Shown piece by piece: positions 1 to 7,089 of a stretch of DNA of 64,000 nucleotides (positions within the stretch are counted from its first letter, which is position 1; every line of letters begins with the position of its first letter). Under the pieces are notes generated by a model that was given only the letters and a program-made list of their open reading frames with translations, was not told the DNA's origin and did not search any database. Location of the stretch: positions 369,214 to 433,213 of the forward strand of contig DGQP01000001.1 in assembly GCA_002400415.1 (NCBI GenBank), in the 5' to 3' direction. The DNA comes from Chitinophagaceae bacterium UBA4411 (GTDB lineage: Bacteria > Bacteroidota > Bacteroidia > Chitinophagales > Chitinophagaceae). The translations under genes were made by a program, and so were the position numbers.

Positions 1-11
1 TTATTATACTC

Positions 12-1061
12 ATGAAGCTTTCACAATTCCGTTTCGACCTACCCCTCAATCTTATTGCCCAGAACCCTGCGAAAAGAAGAGAAGATGCCCGTATGATGGT
101 GGTGCACCGCCACACCGGCCAGATCGAGAACAAACATTTCCGCGACATTCTGGACTATTTTGACGACAAAGACGCTTTTGTGGTGAACAACACGAAAGTA
201 TTCCCGGCCCGTATGTACGGCAGGAAGGAAAAAACAGGTGCCAAGATCGAAGTGTTCCTGCTCCGTGAATTAAATAAACCCAACCGCCTCTGGGATGTGA
301 TCGTTGATCCCGCAAGGAAGATCAGGGTGGGTAACAAACTCTATTTCGGCGACCAGGAAGACCTGGTAGCAGAAGTTATTGATAACACCACCAGCCGCGG
401 CCGTACCATCCGTTTTCTCTGGGAAGGCAGCGAGGAAGAATTCCGTGCCCAGTTAGAGAAACTCGGTGAAACCCCATTGCCCAAATACATTAAAAGAAAG
501 CCTGACGAAGAAGATAAAGAACGTTACCAGACCGTTTACGCCAAACATGAAGGAGCTGTGGCGGCACCAACAGCGGGTCTGCATTTCAGCCGGGAGCTGA
601 TCAAACGTCTGGAGATAAAAGGTATCCGTTTTGCAGAAGTAACCCTGCACACCGGCCTCGGCACTTTCCGCCCGATTGAAGTGGAGGATCTGAGCAAACA
701 TAAAATGGATGCCGAATATTATAATATTGATGATACCGCCTGCAAGATTGTGAACAGGGCCAAAGAATATGGTCACCGTATCTGCTCCGTTGGCACTACC
801 ACCATGAGGGCTTTGGAATCTTCTTTCACTGCACAGAAATTATTGAAACCCTCCGAAGGCTGGACCAATATGTTCATCCACCCGCCCTATGATTTCAATA
901 TCGCGGATTCTTTAGTAACAAATTTCCATTTACCCAAGACCAGCCTGCTGATCATGACCTGTGCTTTTGCCGGTTATGAACTGACCATGGAAGCCTATAA
1001 AAAAGCAATCAAGGATAAATACCGGTTCTTTAGTTATGGCGATGCATTATTGATCATCTGA
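12..1061 (+). CDS. queA: S-adenosylmethionine:tRNA ribosyltransferase-isomerase QueA
   Basis: QueA transfers and isomerises the ribosyl group of S-adenosylmethionine onto 7-aminomethyl-7-deazaguanine in tRNA, making epoxyqueuosine in the queuosine pathway; it acts in the cytoplasm. The 349-residue protein has the usual full length. It carries the family signature APTAGLHF at residues 185-192, preceded by a YAKHEGAVA segment, and a C-terminal VTNFHLPKTSLLIM block typical of the family. The ATG at position 12 gives the standard N-terminus (MKLSQFRFDLP). A hairpin terminator follows about 30 bp after the stop. Identification rests on motifs and length and is firm. Confidence 0.97.
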   Translation: MKLSQFRFDLPLNLIAQNPAKRREDARMMVVHRHTGQIENKHFRDILDYFDDKDAFVVNNTKVFPARMYGRKEKTGAKIEVFLLRELNKPNRLWDVIVDPARKIRVGNKLYFGDQEDLVAEVIDNTTSRGRTIRFLWEGSEEEFRAQLEKLGETPLPKYIKRKPDEEDKERYQTVYAKHEGAVAAPTAGLHFSRELIKRLEIKGIRFAEVTLHTGLGTFRPIEVEDLSKHKMDAEYYNIDDTACKIVNRAKEYGHRICSVGTTTMRALESSFTAQKLLKPSEGWTNMFIHPPYDFNIADSLVTNFHLPKTSLLIMTCAFAGYELTMEAYKKAIKDKYRFFSYGDALLII

Positions 1062-1090
1062 CCGGGTAACCATATTGATTAGAATTCAGA

Positions 1091-1119
1091 CGGCCTCACG
1101 AAAGTGGGGCTGTTTTTTT
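1091..1119 (+). terminator. Rho-independent terminator after queA
   Basis: A GGCCTCAC/GTGGGGCT hairpin with a GAAA loop is followed by a run of seven T, 30 bp after the queA stop codon. Confidence 0.85.
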
Positions 1120-1131
1120 GTAATTTAAAGT

Positions 1132-1488
1132 ATGAAAGCCAGCTATTTAACCATACAAGGAGAAGATTGTTATTTCGAATTGCTTGATATGTTTGAAAGG
1201 GAGATAAAAATTTCCTTTAAGAGTAATATCATTGATGGAGTATTATTATTTGCTGAAGATTATAGCGTGATGAATTCTTCTGACTTAATGATCGTGATAC
1301 GAATACAAAGAATTAATAGCAAAGAGGATCAATGTGAAATCGAGATCGTATCAGGCGGAGGTGGTGAAGGTCTTTTCTCTCTGACATTTGGTAATGAGAA
1401 AAGAAGGCTGAATAAGTTTGCCAATTTGATATACGAGTTCTGTCAACACAGAAGATATCAGGCTTCTGAACTTGTAGTAACAAAATAG
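1132..1488 (+). CDS. Hypothetical protein, 118 aa
   Basis: I do not recognise this protein. It is a soluble 118-residue product without a signal peptide or membrane segment. It has alternating hydrophobic and charged stretches suggesting a small alpha/beta fold, and a glycine-rich turn (SGGGGEG) near residues 77-83. The ATG lies just after the queA terminator. Its codons are more AT-rich than those of queA, suggesting a lineage-specific or acquired gene. The reading frame is open and begins with ATG, but no strong Shine-Dalgarno sequence is seen, as is common in Bacteroidota. Confidence 0.7.
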   Translation: MKASYLTIQGEDCYFELLDMFEREIKISFKSNIIDGVLLFAEDYSVMNSSDLMIVIRIQRINSKEDQCEIEIVSGGGGEGLFSLTFGNEKRRLNKFANLIYEFCQHRRYQASELVVTK

Positions 1489-1558
1489 TATTAGCGGCTC
1501 TTTCTTAACCTTCCCCTAACACAATCATGCAGTAAATTACAGGAAGGAGGAAAAGGTT

Positions 1559-2029
1559 ATGAAAAAGATCAGTGCTCTGGTTACCAGTATTTTTCTCAGC
1601 CTGCTCATCAATGCCCAGGCTTACAAAGGCAATACCCCAACAACAACACCCGAAGAAAAACTGAACGAACTCTATTGTTCAGGGCTTTTTAAAACAAGCG
1701 ACGGTACCATCCTGGATATCGCTTCCGATGTTACTGTCAAAGGGTACCTGAATATTTTAGACTGGCTGCCGGGCCGTGTGGCGGGTTTGCAGGTGTATAC
1801 GTCCAGAATGGGTGTCAGCATTCCTTTAATCCGCGGTTCGGTACCCGGCATCTACGTGGATGAAATGCCGGTCTCCATCAGTTACCTGCAGGTGCTGAAT
1901 ATAAATGATATTGCCATCGTGAAAGTGATCAAAACGCCTTTCTACGGTGGTTTTAATGGCGGCGGTGGCGCTATTGCCATTTACACCCTTGGTGGTGAAG
2001 AAGAGGAAGCAGAAGAAAGCGGGGGATAA
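1559..2029 (+). CDS. Stand-alone TonB plug-like secreted protein
   Basis: The 156-residue product starts with a signal peptide (residues 1-20, ending NAQA). It then carries a segment resembling the plug domain of TonB-dependent receptors: a PGRVAGLQV stretch, an IRGS motif, a PGIYVDEMPV stretch, then an INDIAIVKVIK segment and a GGGAIAIYT ending. In a SusC-type receptor this would be followed by about 700 residues of beta-barrel; here the protein ends at once in an acidic tail (EEEEAEESGG). A strong ribosome-binding site (GGAAGGAGG) sits just upstream. The stop lies one base from the stop of the convergent next gene. It is probably exported to the periplasm; its role is unknown. Confidence 0.75.
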   Translation: MKKISALVTSIFLSLLINAQAYKGNTPTTTPEEKLNELYCSGLFKTSDGTILDIASDVTVKGYLNILDWLPGRVAGLQVYTSRMGVSIPLIRGSVPGIYVDEMPVSISYLQVLNINDIAIVKVIKTPFYGGFNGGGGAIAIYTLGGEEEEAEESGG

Positions 2030-2030
2030 A

Positions 2031-3254
2031 TTATTTCTCCGGCACATAATCCACCGGCAGCAGGTTGGATATTTTCTCGGACCAGCCCCAGTACCAGGAA
2101 GTAAAAAAATCCTGCGGGTTATAATAATTGCCATGGTCATCCACCGTAATAAATTCATCATTCAGCAGCATCACCAGTGAACGCTGGAAACCGGGCTTCC
2201 TGTTTTCCATGGTTGATCTCAGGTAGGCTTCTTCCTCATACTCTCCTTTATATGTTATATAGAGATAATTGGGAAAATACAATGCCTTGTACTTTCCCTC
2301 CGTTTGCACAATGAGACTGTCAGCCGTCAGCAGACCGGCCCCATACACATCGATATGATCTTTCTGCCGCATTACCTGCTGGTAATAGGCCGAAGAATCT
2401 CCTGAAGCGCCGACCTCGACGACCATCCCGCCCCCGGGGCTTGTTTTGATCGCTTTTGCAAGTTCCTTATAGATTTGTTTTACCCGCTCCTTTTCAGCAT
2501 TGGGAATCCGGGTCATTCTGCGCACCTCAAAGCCTTCCTCTTTCAATTTATTATTGTAAAGGCTTTGCATAAAATGCACCACCGATCCCTTAAAAGCTTC
2601 AGTACGGCGGCGCAACCATTTTTCTTTCGGCTCTTTTCCTTCTTTCGTCTTGTCTTCAAACAGCGGGTAGCCGAGGTAAAAAGTAGTATGTTCTTTAAAA
2701 CTCACTTCAAAATTCTCCAGCTGGTATTTAATCGTATAGCCCAGCGCTTTGTTCTCAATAATAACCGGTTCATCCGCGTAGGCTGTGACACGGTTACTTT
2801 TTTTATAGTACCTGAATCTGATCTTATTTGTATTCTTAATCTTACAATGCATCCCATTCTCTGTGGTGCCGATAAAATTATCCATGAACATTTTCCCCCA
2901 CTTATCCCAGCCTTCTTCCAGGAACGGCTCCACGGTTACATTCGCCAGTTCTTTCACCCTGATTGATAACTGTACTTTTAGCTGCAATGGCAGCTGCTGC
3001 TCACTGAATGAATAGACATTGGTCTCATAACCGATACAGGAAATGACAAGATCATGTTTACCAGGTGGTATATCCTGCAATTCAAATTGTCCTTCGCTGT
3101 TTGTCACAGTCCCTTTAGAGCTATTACTGATAAAAACACTGCTGCCGGGAATAACAGCACCGGTGGCGTCGTTCACCACACGGCCCCTGATCGTCCGCTG
3201 GGCATCAGCGGTAACCACCAAAAGGATTAATACTAAAATTGCCGGCACTCTCAT
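2031..3254 (-). CDS. Exported carboxypeptidase-regulatory-like domain protein
   Basis: After a signal peptide (start MRVPAILVLIL) the protein has a CarboxypepD_reg-like beta-sandwich of the type found at the N-terminus of SusC receptors and other Bacteroidota surface proteins (IRGRVVNDATGAVIPGSSV, then SEGQFELQDIPPGKHDLVIS). The remaining 300 residues are not recognised; there is no beta-barrel or obvious catalytic motif. I use the ATG at 3254, which places the signal peptide at the N-terminus; the upstream in-frame extension to 3302 gives a polar leader that would mask it. It is likely periplasmic or outer-membrane associated, with unknown function. Confidence 0.75.
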   Translation of the reverse strand: MRVPAILVLILLVVTADAQRTIRGRVVNDATGAVIPGSSVFISNSSKGTVTNSEGQFELQDIPPGKHDLVISCIGYETNVYSFSEQQLPLQLKVQLSIRVKELANVTVEPFLEEGWDKWGKMFMDNFIGTTENGMHCKIKNTNKIRFRYYKKSNRVTAYADEPVIIENKALGYTIKYQLENFEVSFKEHTTFYLGYPLFEDKTKEGKEPKEKWLRRRTEAFKGSVVHFMQSLYNNKLKEEGFEVRRMTRIPNAEKERVKQIYKELAKAIKTSPGGGMVVEVGASGDSSAYYQQVMRQKDHIDVYGAGLLTADSLIVQTEGKYKALYFPNYLYITYKGEYEEEAYLRSTMENRKPGFQRSLVMLLNDEFITVDDHGNYYNPQDFFTSWYWGWSEKISNLLPVDYVPEK

Positions 3255-3332
3255 GTACCGGCAATTTACAATCTGCTTATTACAATTCGCCTGTCTTAAC
3301 ATTAATTAACCAGGCGGGGCTTTTATGAAAAT

Positions 3333-4655
3333 TTATTCTAATCCAAACATTCCCTTATTCAGTTGCTGCAATATTTGCGTTTTGTATTCAGCCGGCACCA
3401 GCAGGGAAATATTATGATGGCTTCCCCCGTAACTTACCATCCTCACCGGGATATTCATGATGGACCCGAATAATTTCTTCACCATATCCTCCGTCTTGGA
3501 TATTTCATTCCCGACCACAGAGATGATCGTCTGGTTCTGGTCCACTTCCACCGTACCAAATGGCTCCAGCTCTTTCAAGATATCCTTCAGGTGTGCCGCA
3601 CTGTCAATCGTCAGTGATACGGCCACTTCTGAAGTTGTGATCATATCGATCGGCGTTCTGTATTTTTCAAATACCTCGAATATCTTTCTTAAGAAACCAT
3701 AGGCCAGTAACATGCGGCTGCTCTTGATACGGATGGCAATGATGTTGTCTTTGGCTGCCACCGCTTTCACTCCCACACTTCCTGCCTTCTCTTCGATTAA
3801 CGTCCCCTTTGCCTGCGGCTCCATTGTATTGAGCAGCTTCACCGGCACATTATAGGTTTGTGCCGGCCAGATGGAAGCCGGGTGCAGTATCTTTGCCCCG
3901 AAATAAGCCAGCTCGGCTGCTTCATCAAAACTCATCTGCTCCACCGGTACTGTTTTCCTGACGATCCTTGGATCGTTATTGTGCATCCCGTCAATATCGG
4001 TCCATATCTCACAAACAGTGGCATTGATCGCTGCTGCGATCAGGGAAGCGGAATAATCGCTGCCTCCCCGTTTCAGGTTGTCCACTTCGCCTCTTGCATT
4101 GCGGCAGATATAGCCCTGTGTTACGTAGATCTTTTTGTCCTTATGCTGCTGCAGTAATTGAGACAGCTTTACTTTGATACTGCCCACCTGCGGTTCATCA
4201 TAGGAATCAATCGTCATGAATTCCAACGCTGGTAACAACATATGTTCAATGCCCTGCTCTTCCAGGTACACACAGAATAATTTAGTAGAAAGCAATTCGC
4301 CCTGCGCCAGGATATCTTTATTCAGGGCCTCACTGAAGGATATCTTCAAAATAATATTCAGGAATTCAAAATGCTCGGCAATGATAGATTTTGCTTTAGC
4401 AACTGCCGCTGGTTTCTGTACCAGTCTGGAAATAAAATCCTGGTAATGTGCTTCGAGCTTATCAATGGTTTGCTTGGCCGCACTCCGGTCGCCTTTGGAA
4501 ATATGTTCACCAATTTCCACCAGCGCATTGGTGGTACCTGACAGCGCAGATAGAACCACGATGGCCGGTTCTGTTTCTTTGGTCACCAGGCTCACAATAT
4601 GGTGCATCCTTTCCGGTTTGCCCACACTGGTGCCTCCAAACTTCATTACTTTCAT
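3333..4655 (-). CDS. lysC: Aspartate kinase
   Basis: Aspartokinase phosphorylates L-aspartate, the first step toward lysine, threonine, methionine and diaminopimelate. The 440-residue protein begins with the KFGGTSVG nucleotide/aspartate-binding motif (residues 5-12). It has the family block GGSDYSASLIAAA and an EIWTDIDGM stretch, then two C-terminal ACT domains for allosteric control. The length fits a monofunctional aspartokinase; no homoserine dehydrogenase domain follows. No other lysine-pathway gene is adjacent, so which end product regulates it cannot be read here. Confidence 0.95.
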   Translation of the reverse strand: MKVMKFGGTSVGKPERMHHIVSLVTKETEPAIVVLSALSGTTNALVEIGEHISKGDRSAAKQTIDKLEAHYQDFISRLVQKPAAVAKAKSIIAEHFEFLNIILKISFSEALNKDILAQGELLSTKLFCVYLEEQGIEHMLLPALEFMTIDSYDEPQVGSIKVKLSQLLQQHKDKKIYVTQGYICRNARGEVDNLKRGGSDYSASLIAAAINATVCEIWTDIDGMHNNDPRIVRKTVPVEQMSFDEAAELAYFGAKILHPASIWPAQTYNVPVKLLNTMEPQAKGTLIEEKAGSVGVKAVAAKDNIIAIRIKSSRMLLAYGFLRKIFEVFEKYRTPIDMITTSEVAVSLTIDSAAHLKDILKELEPFGTVEVDQNQTIISVVGNEISKTEDMVKKLFGSIMNIPVRMVSYGGSHHNISLLVPAEYKTQILQQLNKGMFGLE

Positions 4656-4695
4656 TTGTTCCCCCTCCCAATATTTTTAAGAATTAAAAATTACC

Positions 4696-4711
4696 TGCCT
4701 GTCGGCAGACA
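4696..4711. repeat. Short intergenic palindrome TGCCTGtCGGCAGaCA
   Basis: This imperfect palindrome lies between the aspartate kinase start and the oxidoreductase gene. The same core forms part of a perfect 30-nt palindrome at 10884-10913, so it is a dispersed intergenic repeat. Function unknown. Confidence 0.5.
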
Positions 4712-4793
4712 AGTTGCAAAGATAACAGCAGCAAGAGTCCCCTGAGTGAATTACAGGATAAATCCATTTGTATTTACGAAATCGTTACCGTAA

Positions 4794-5873
4794 TTATAAA
4801 ACCAGGCCAAAACGATTTCCCAAGTGTATCATATCATCAACAACTGTTTGTAACAATGGTATCCCATGCTGCATCCGCTCCGCTTCATATTCTCTTTCCG
4901 GATCGCCCGGCACCAATACTTTTTCCTGGCCGGGTACGGTTCTGCAGGAACGGAACCCCTGTATCCAGTGATCCATATCCTTTTTAAATTCATCCGCAGA
5001 CCGGAAGGCATCGATCCGCATAGCGCCTAAGAAATGCCCGATCCCTTTTCCCGGTTGTTGTGCGGGCATAGGCACATACGCCGGGAAAGGAGGCACCCAG
5101 GGTGCATAGTTCGCACCACTTAGCAAAGCAGAAAAAATATCCACCACCGCACCCAGTGCATATCCTTTATGACTGCCGTGATCCCTGTCGCCACCTAAGG
5201 GCAATAAAGCCCCTCCCTTTTTTAAGATATGCGGGTTATTGGAAGGATTGCCATCCGCATCCTGTACCCAGCCGGTGGGAGTATCCAAACTTTTGCGTTG
5301 TAATATTTCTAATTTACCATTGGCAGCCGTGGTGGTGGCGAGGTCGGCAACAAATGCAGGCTCTTTTCCCGCTGGTGCCGCCACGCAAATAGGATTTGTG
5401 CCCAGCATTTTATCGATAGAAAAAGTAGGTGCCACTAACGGGCTTGCATTGGTCATGGCGATCCCCATCATATCATATTCCAGTGCCATCATAGCATGAT
5501 GGGCTGCAATGCCAAAATGATTACTGTTCTGCACACTCACCCAACCTGTTCCCACCTGTTTTGCTTTTTCAATAGCGATCTGCATTGCAAACGGTGCGAT
5601 CACCAGGCCCAGGCCACTGTCACCATCCACTACAGCAGTCGAAGGCGTTTCATGAATAACTTTAATAGCTGGTGTTGCATTCACCCTTTTTGCTTCCCAT
5701 AAACGAACATAGCCACTCAGGCGGGCCACACCATGTGAATCGATACCCCGGATATCAGCTGATAATAATGCCCGGGTAGCCGTATCAGCATGTTCAGGAG
5801 AGCAACCAATTTTTTCAAAAACAGCTTTTGTAAAATCAAATAACTGCAGGTAGGAGTATGTTTTTTCCGGCAT
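4794..5873 (-). CDS. Ldh-family (malate/L-lactate-type) NAD(P)H-dependent oxidoreductase
   Basis: The protein belongs to the malate/L-lactate/ureidoglycolate dehydrogenase family (YlbC/AllD/ComC type), which reduces 2-oxoacids or the reverse with NAD(P). It shows the family blocks ADIRGIDSHGVARL, NSNHFGIAAHHAM, GTNPICVAAP and HKGYALG. The length is 359 residues with the ATG at 5873; the longer reading frame starting at 5918 uses GTG and adds an unlikely leader. The specific substrate cannot be told from sequence alone; malate or L-lactate are the common choices. It is monocistronic here, followed by no clear hairpin. Confidence 0.88.
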   Translation of the reverse strand: MPEKTYSYLQLFDFTKAVFEKIGCSPEHADTATRALLSADIRGIDSHGVARLSGYVRLWEAKRVNATPAIKVIHETPSTAVVDGDSGLGLVIAPFAMQIAIEKAKQVGTGWVSVQNSNHFGIAAHHAMMALEYDMMGIAMTNASPLVAPTFSIDKMLGTNPICVAAPAGKEPAFVADLATTTAANGKLEILQRKSLDTPTGWVQDADGNPSNNPHILKKGGALLPLGGDRDHGSHKGYALGAVVDIFSALLSGANYAPWVPPFPAYVPMPAQQPGKGIGHFLGAMRIDAFRSADEFKKDMDHWIQGFRSCRTVPGQEKVLVPGDPEREYEAERMQHGIPLLQTVVDDMIHLGNRFGLVL

Positions 5874-5954
5874 GGGGCAAAGATAAGCAGGGACGGCGGA
5901 CGACGGTCCACAGACCACAGCACAAACAATATCCCTGTGTCATTTTTACCTCAT

Positions 5955-5980
5955 AAAAAAGCCTCTCCGGAAGGAGAGGC
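5955..5980 (-). terminator. Rho-independent terminator of ssb
   Basis: A perfect 8-bp stem (GCCTCTCC/GGAGAGGC) is followed, on the minus strand, by six T. It lies about 30 bp beyond the ssb stop codon. Confidence 0.88.
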
Positions 5981-6009
5981 TGATCGTTAGTGGTTGATTG
6001 CGACTTTCT

Positions 6010-6438
6010 TTAGAACGGAAGATCATCAATCGGTTCTGTAATATCATTCGCTGATGGAATGCTGGCTGAAGAAGCAGCTGCGGTATTGCCACTGTAAGAA
6101 GGGGCGCCGGCACCACTGTCACCACGGCCTCCGAGTAACTGTACTTCTCTCACCCGGAGTGAAAGGGAAGCACCCGGTGTTCCATCATTACGCTGAAAAG
6201 ATCTTGCTTCGGGTTGTCCTTCGGCATACACCTGTTTACCTTTTGTGAGGTATTGGGCAATGGCAGTGCGGTCAGTCCAGTAGGCGCAATCCACCCAGGT
6301 TGTTTTCTCCTGCATATTGCCCTGGCTGTCCTTGTACTTTTCCGTATGTGCAACCGTGAAGTTGATCACATTCTTACCATTAACAGTGTTCACCACGCAA
6401 TCTTTGCCGAGGTTGCCGATAACTTGCATTTTAATCAT
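6010..6438 (-). CDS. ssb: Single-stranded DNA-binding protein
   Basis: SSB coats single-stranded DNA in replication, recombination and repair. The protein has the N-terminal OB fold (QVIGNLGKD, then VINFTVAHTEKY and TWVDCAYW), a low-complexity linker, and the conserved acidic C-terminal tip (EPIDDLPF) that docks partner enzymes. The ATG at 6438 gives 142 residues; the longer frame to 6447 would use TTG. The gene is followed by a strong terminator and is probably monocistronic. Confidence 0.95.
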   Translation of the reverse strand: MIKMQVIGNLGKDCVVNTVNGKNVINFTVAHTEKYKDSQGNMQEKTTWVDCAYWTDRTAIAQYLTKGKQVYAEGQPEARSFQRNDGTPGASLSLRVREVQLLGGRGDSGAGAPSYSGNTAAASSASIPSANDITEPIDDLPF

Positions 6439-6566
6439 AGTGCTCAAATTTTAAAGTGACGTATTTTAGTTAGAAAGCGAATGTAAGGTTATTTGGAATC
6501 CGAAAACACTACCACTTTCCGGGTGGCGGTAAATGTGAATAATTACGCCACTATAACAGGATTTGT

Positions 6567-6574
6567 TACTTTTG
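6567..6574 (+). promoter_or_regulatory. Candidate -7 element (TACTTTTG)
   Basis: The sequence matches the Bacteroidota -7 consensus TAnnTTTG and lies 24 bp before the ATG of the DUF2846 gene. A clear -33 TTTG at the right distance is not seen, so support is moderate. Confidence 0.5.
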
Positions 6575-6597
6575 CATCCCCTTGTAAAACATTCAAC

Positions 6598-7023
6598 ATG
6601 AAAAAACTATTGCCCTTTTTATTGCTTTGCAATATCGCCCTGTTTGCCGGAGCACAGACCGCCACCCCGGACACAGCCCCCCAAACTGCTAAGGTTTATT
6701 TTATGCGGTCAACCGGCTTCACTGGCTCTGCGCAGGGGTTCACCGTGTTTATTGATGACAACATTGTTTGCAAGCTGAATAATAAAAAATACTCGGTACA
6801 CGAAGTGGCACCTGGCACCCACCGTTTTTCAGTTCAGTTTGCCGGTAAAAATGCAAAAGAGAAGGCGGAAAGGATTGAAATAACAACAGAAGCCGGGAAG
6901 ACCTACTATATTCAGCTGATCTTTCAATCCGGCTTACTCAAAAATAATATCTATTGCCAGGAGGTGACGGAAAACTCAGCCAAAACTATGTTAGGTAATT
7001 TAAAAGAAGACAGCTGCAATTAA
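6598..7023 (+). CDS. DUF2846-like exported protein
   Basis: A signal peptide (MKKLLPFLLLCNIALFAGAQ) is followed by a small beta-rich domain that resembles DUF2846: VYFMRSTGFTGSAQGFTVFI, an IVCKLNNKKY strand, and the APGTHRFSVQ and GKTYYIQL strands. Such domains are found in periplasmic or lipid-anchored proteins of unknown function. I choose the ATG at 6598 because it starts the signal peptide and sits just after a -7-like element; the in-frame extension to 6493 would bury the signal. A hairpin terminator follows. Confidence 0.8.
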   Translation: MKKLLPFLLLCNIALFAGAQTATPDTAPQTAKVYFMRSTGFTGSAQGFTVFIDDNIVCKLNNKKYSVHEVAPGTHRFSVQFAGKNAKEKAERIEITTEAGKTYYIQLIFQSGLLKNNIYCQEVTENSAKTMLGNLKEDSCN

Positions 7024-7043
7024 CGCTCTACTAAATTGATAAA

Positions 7044-7087
7044 TCCCGGGGTGTTGAAAAGAAAGTCAACAAACCCGGTATTTTTTC
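7044..7087 (+). terminator. Rho-independent terminator after the DUF2846 gene
   Basis: A hairpin with arms CCGGG-TGTTGA and TCAACA-CCCGG is followed by six T. It lies about 20 bp after the stop codon, between two convergent genes. Confidence 0.8.
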
Positions 7088-7089
7088 TA

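Noticed and set aside
5873..5918. Longer start of the Ldh-family oxidoreductase at 5918
   Set aside because: It uses GTG and adds an unusual leader; the ATG at 5873 gives the standard family N-terminus.
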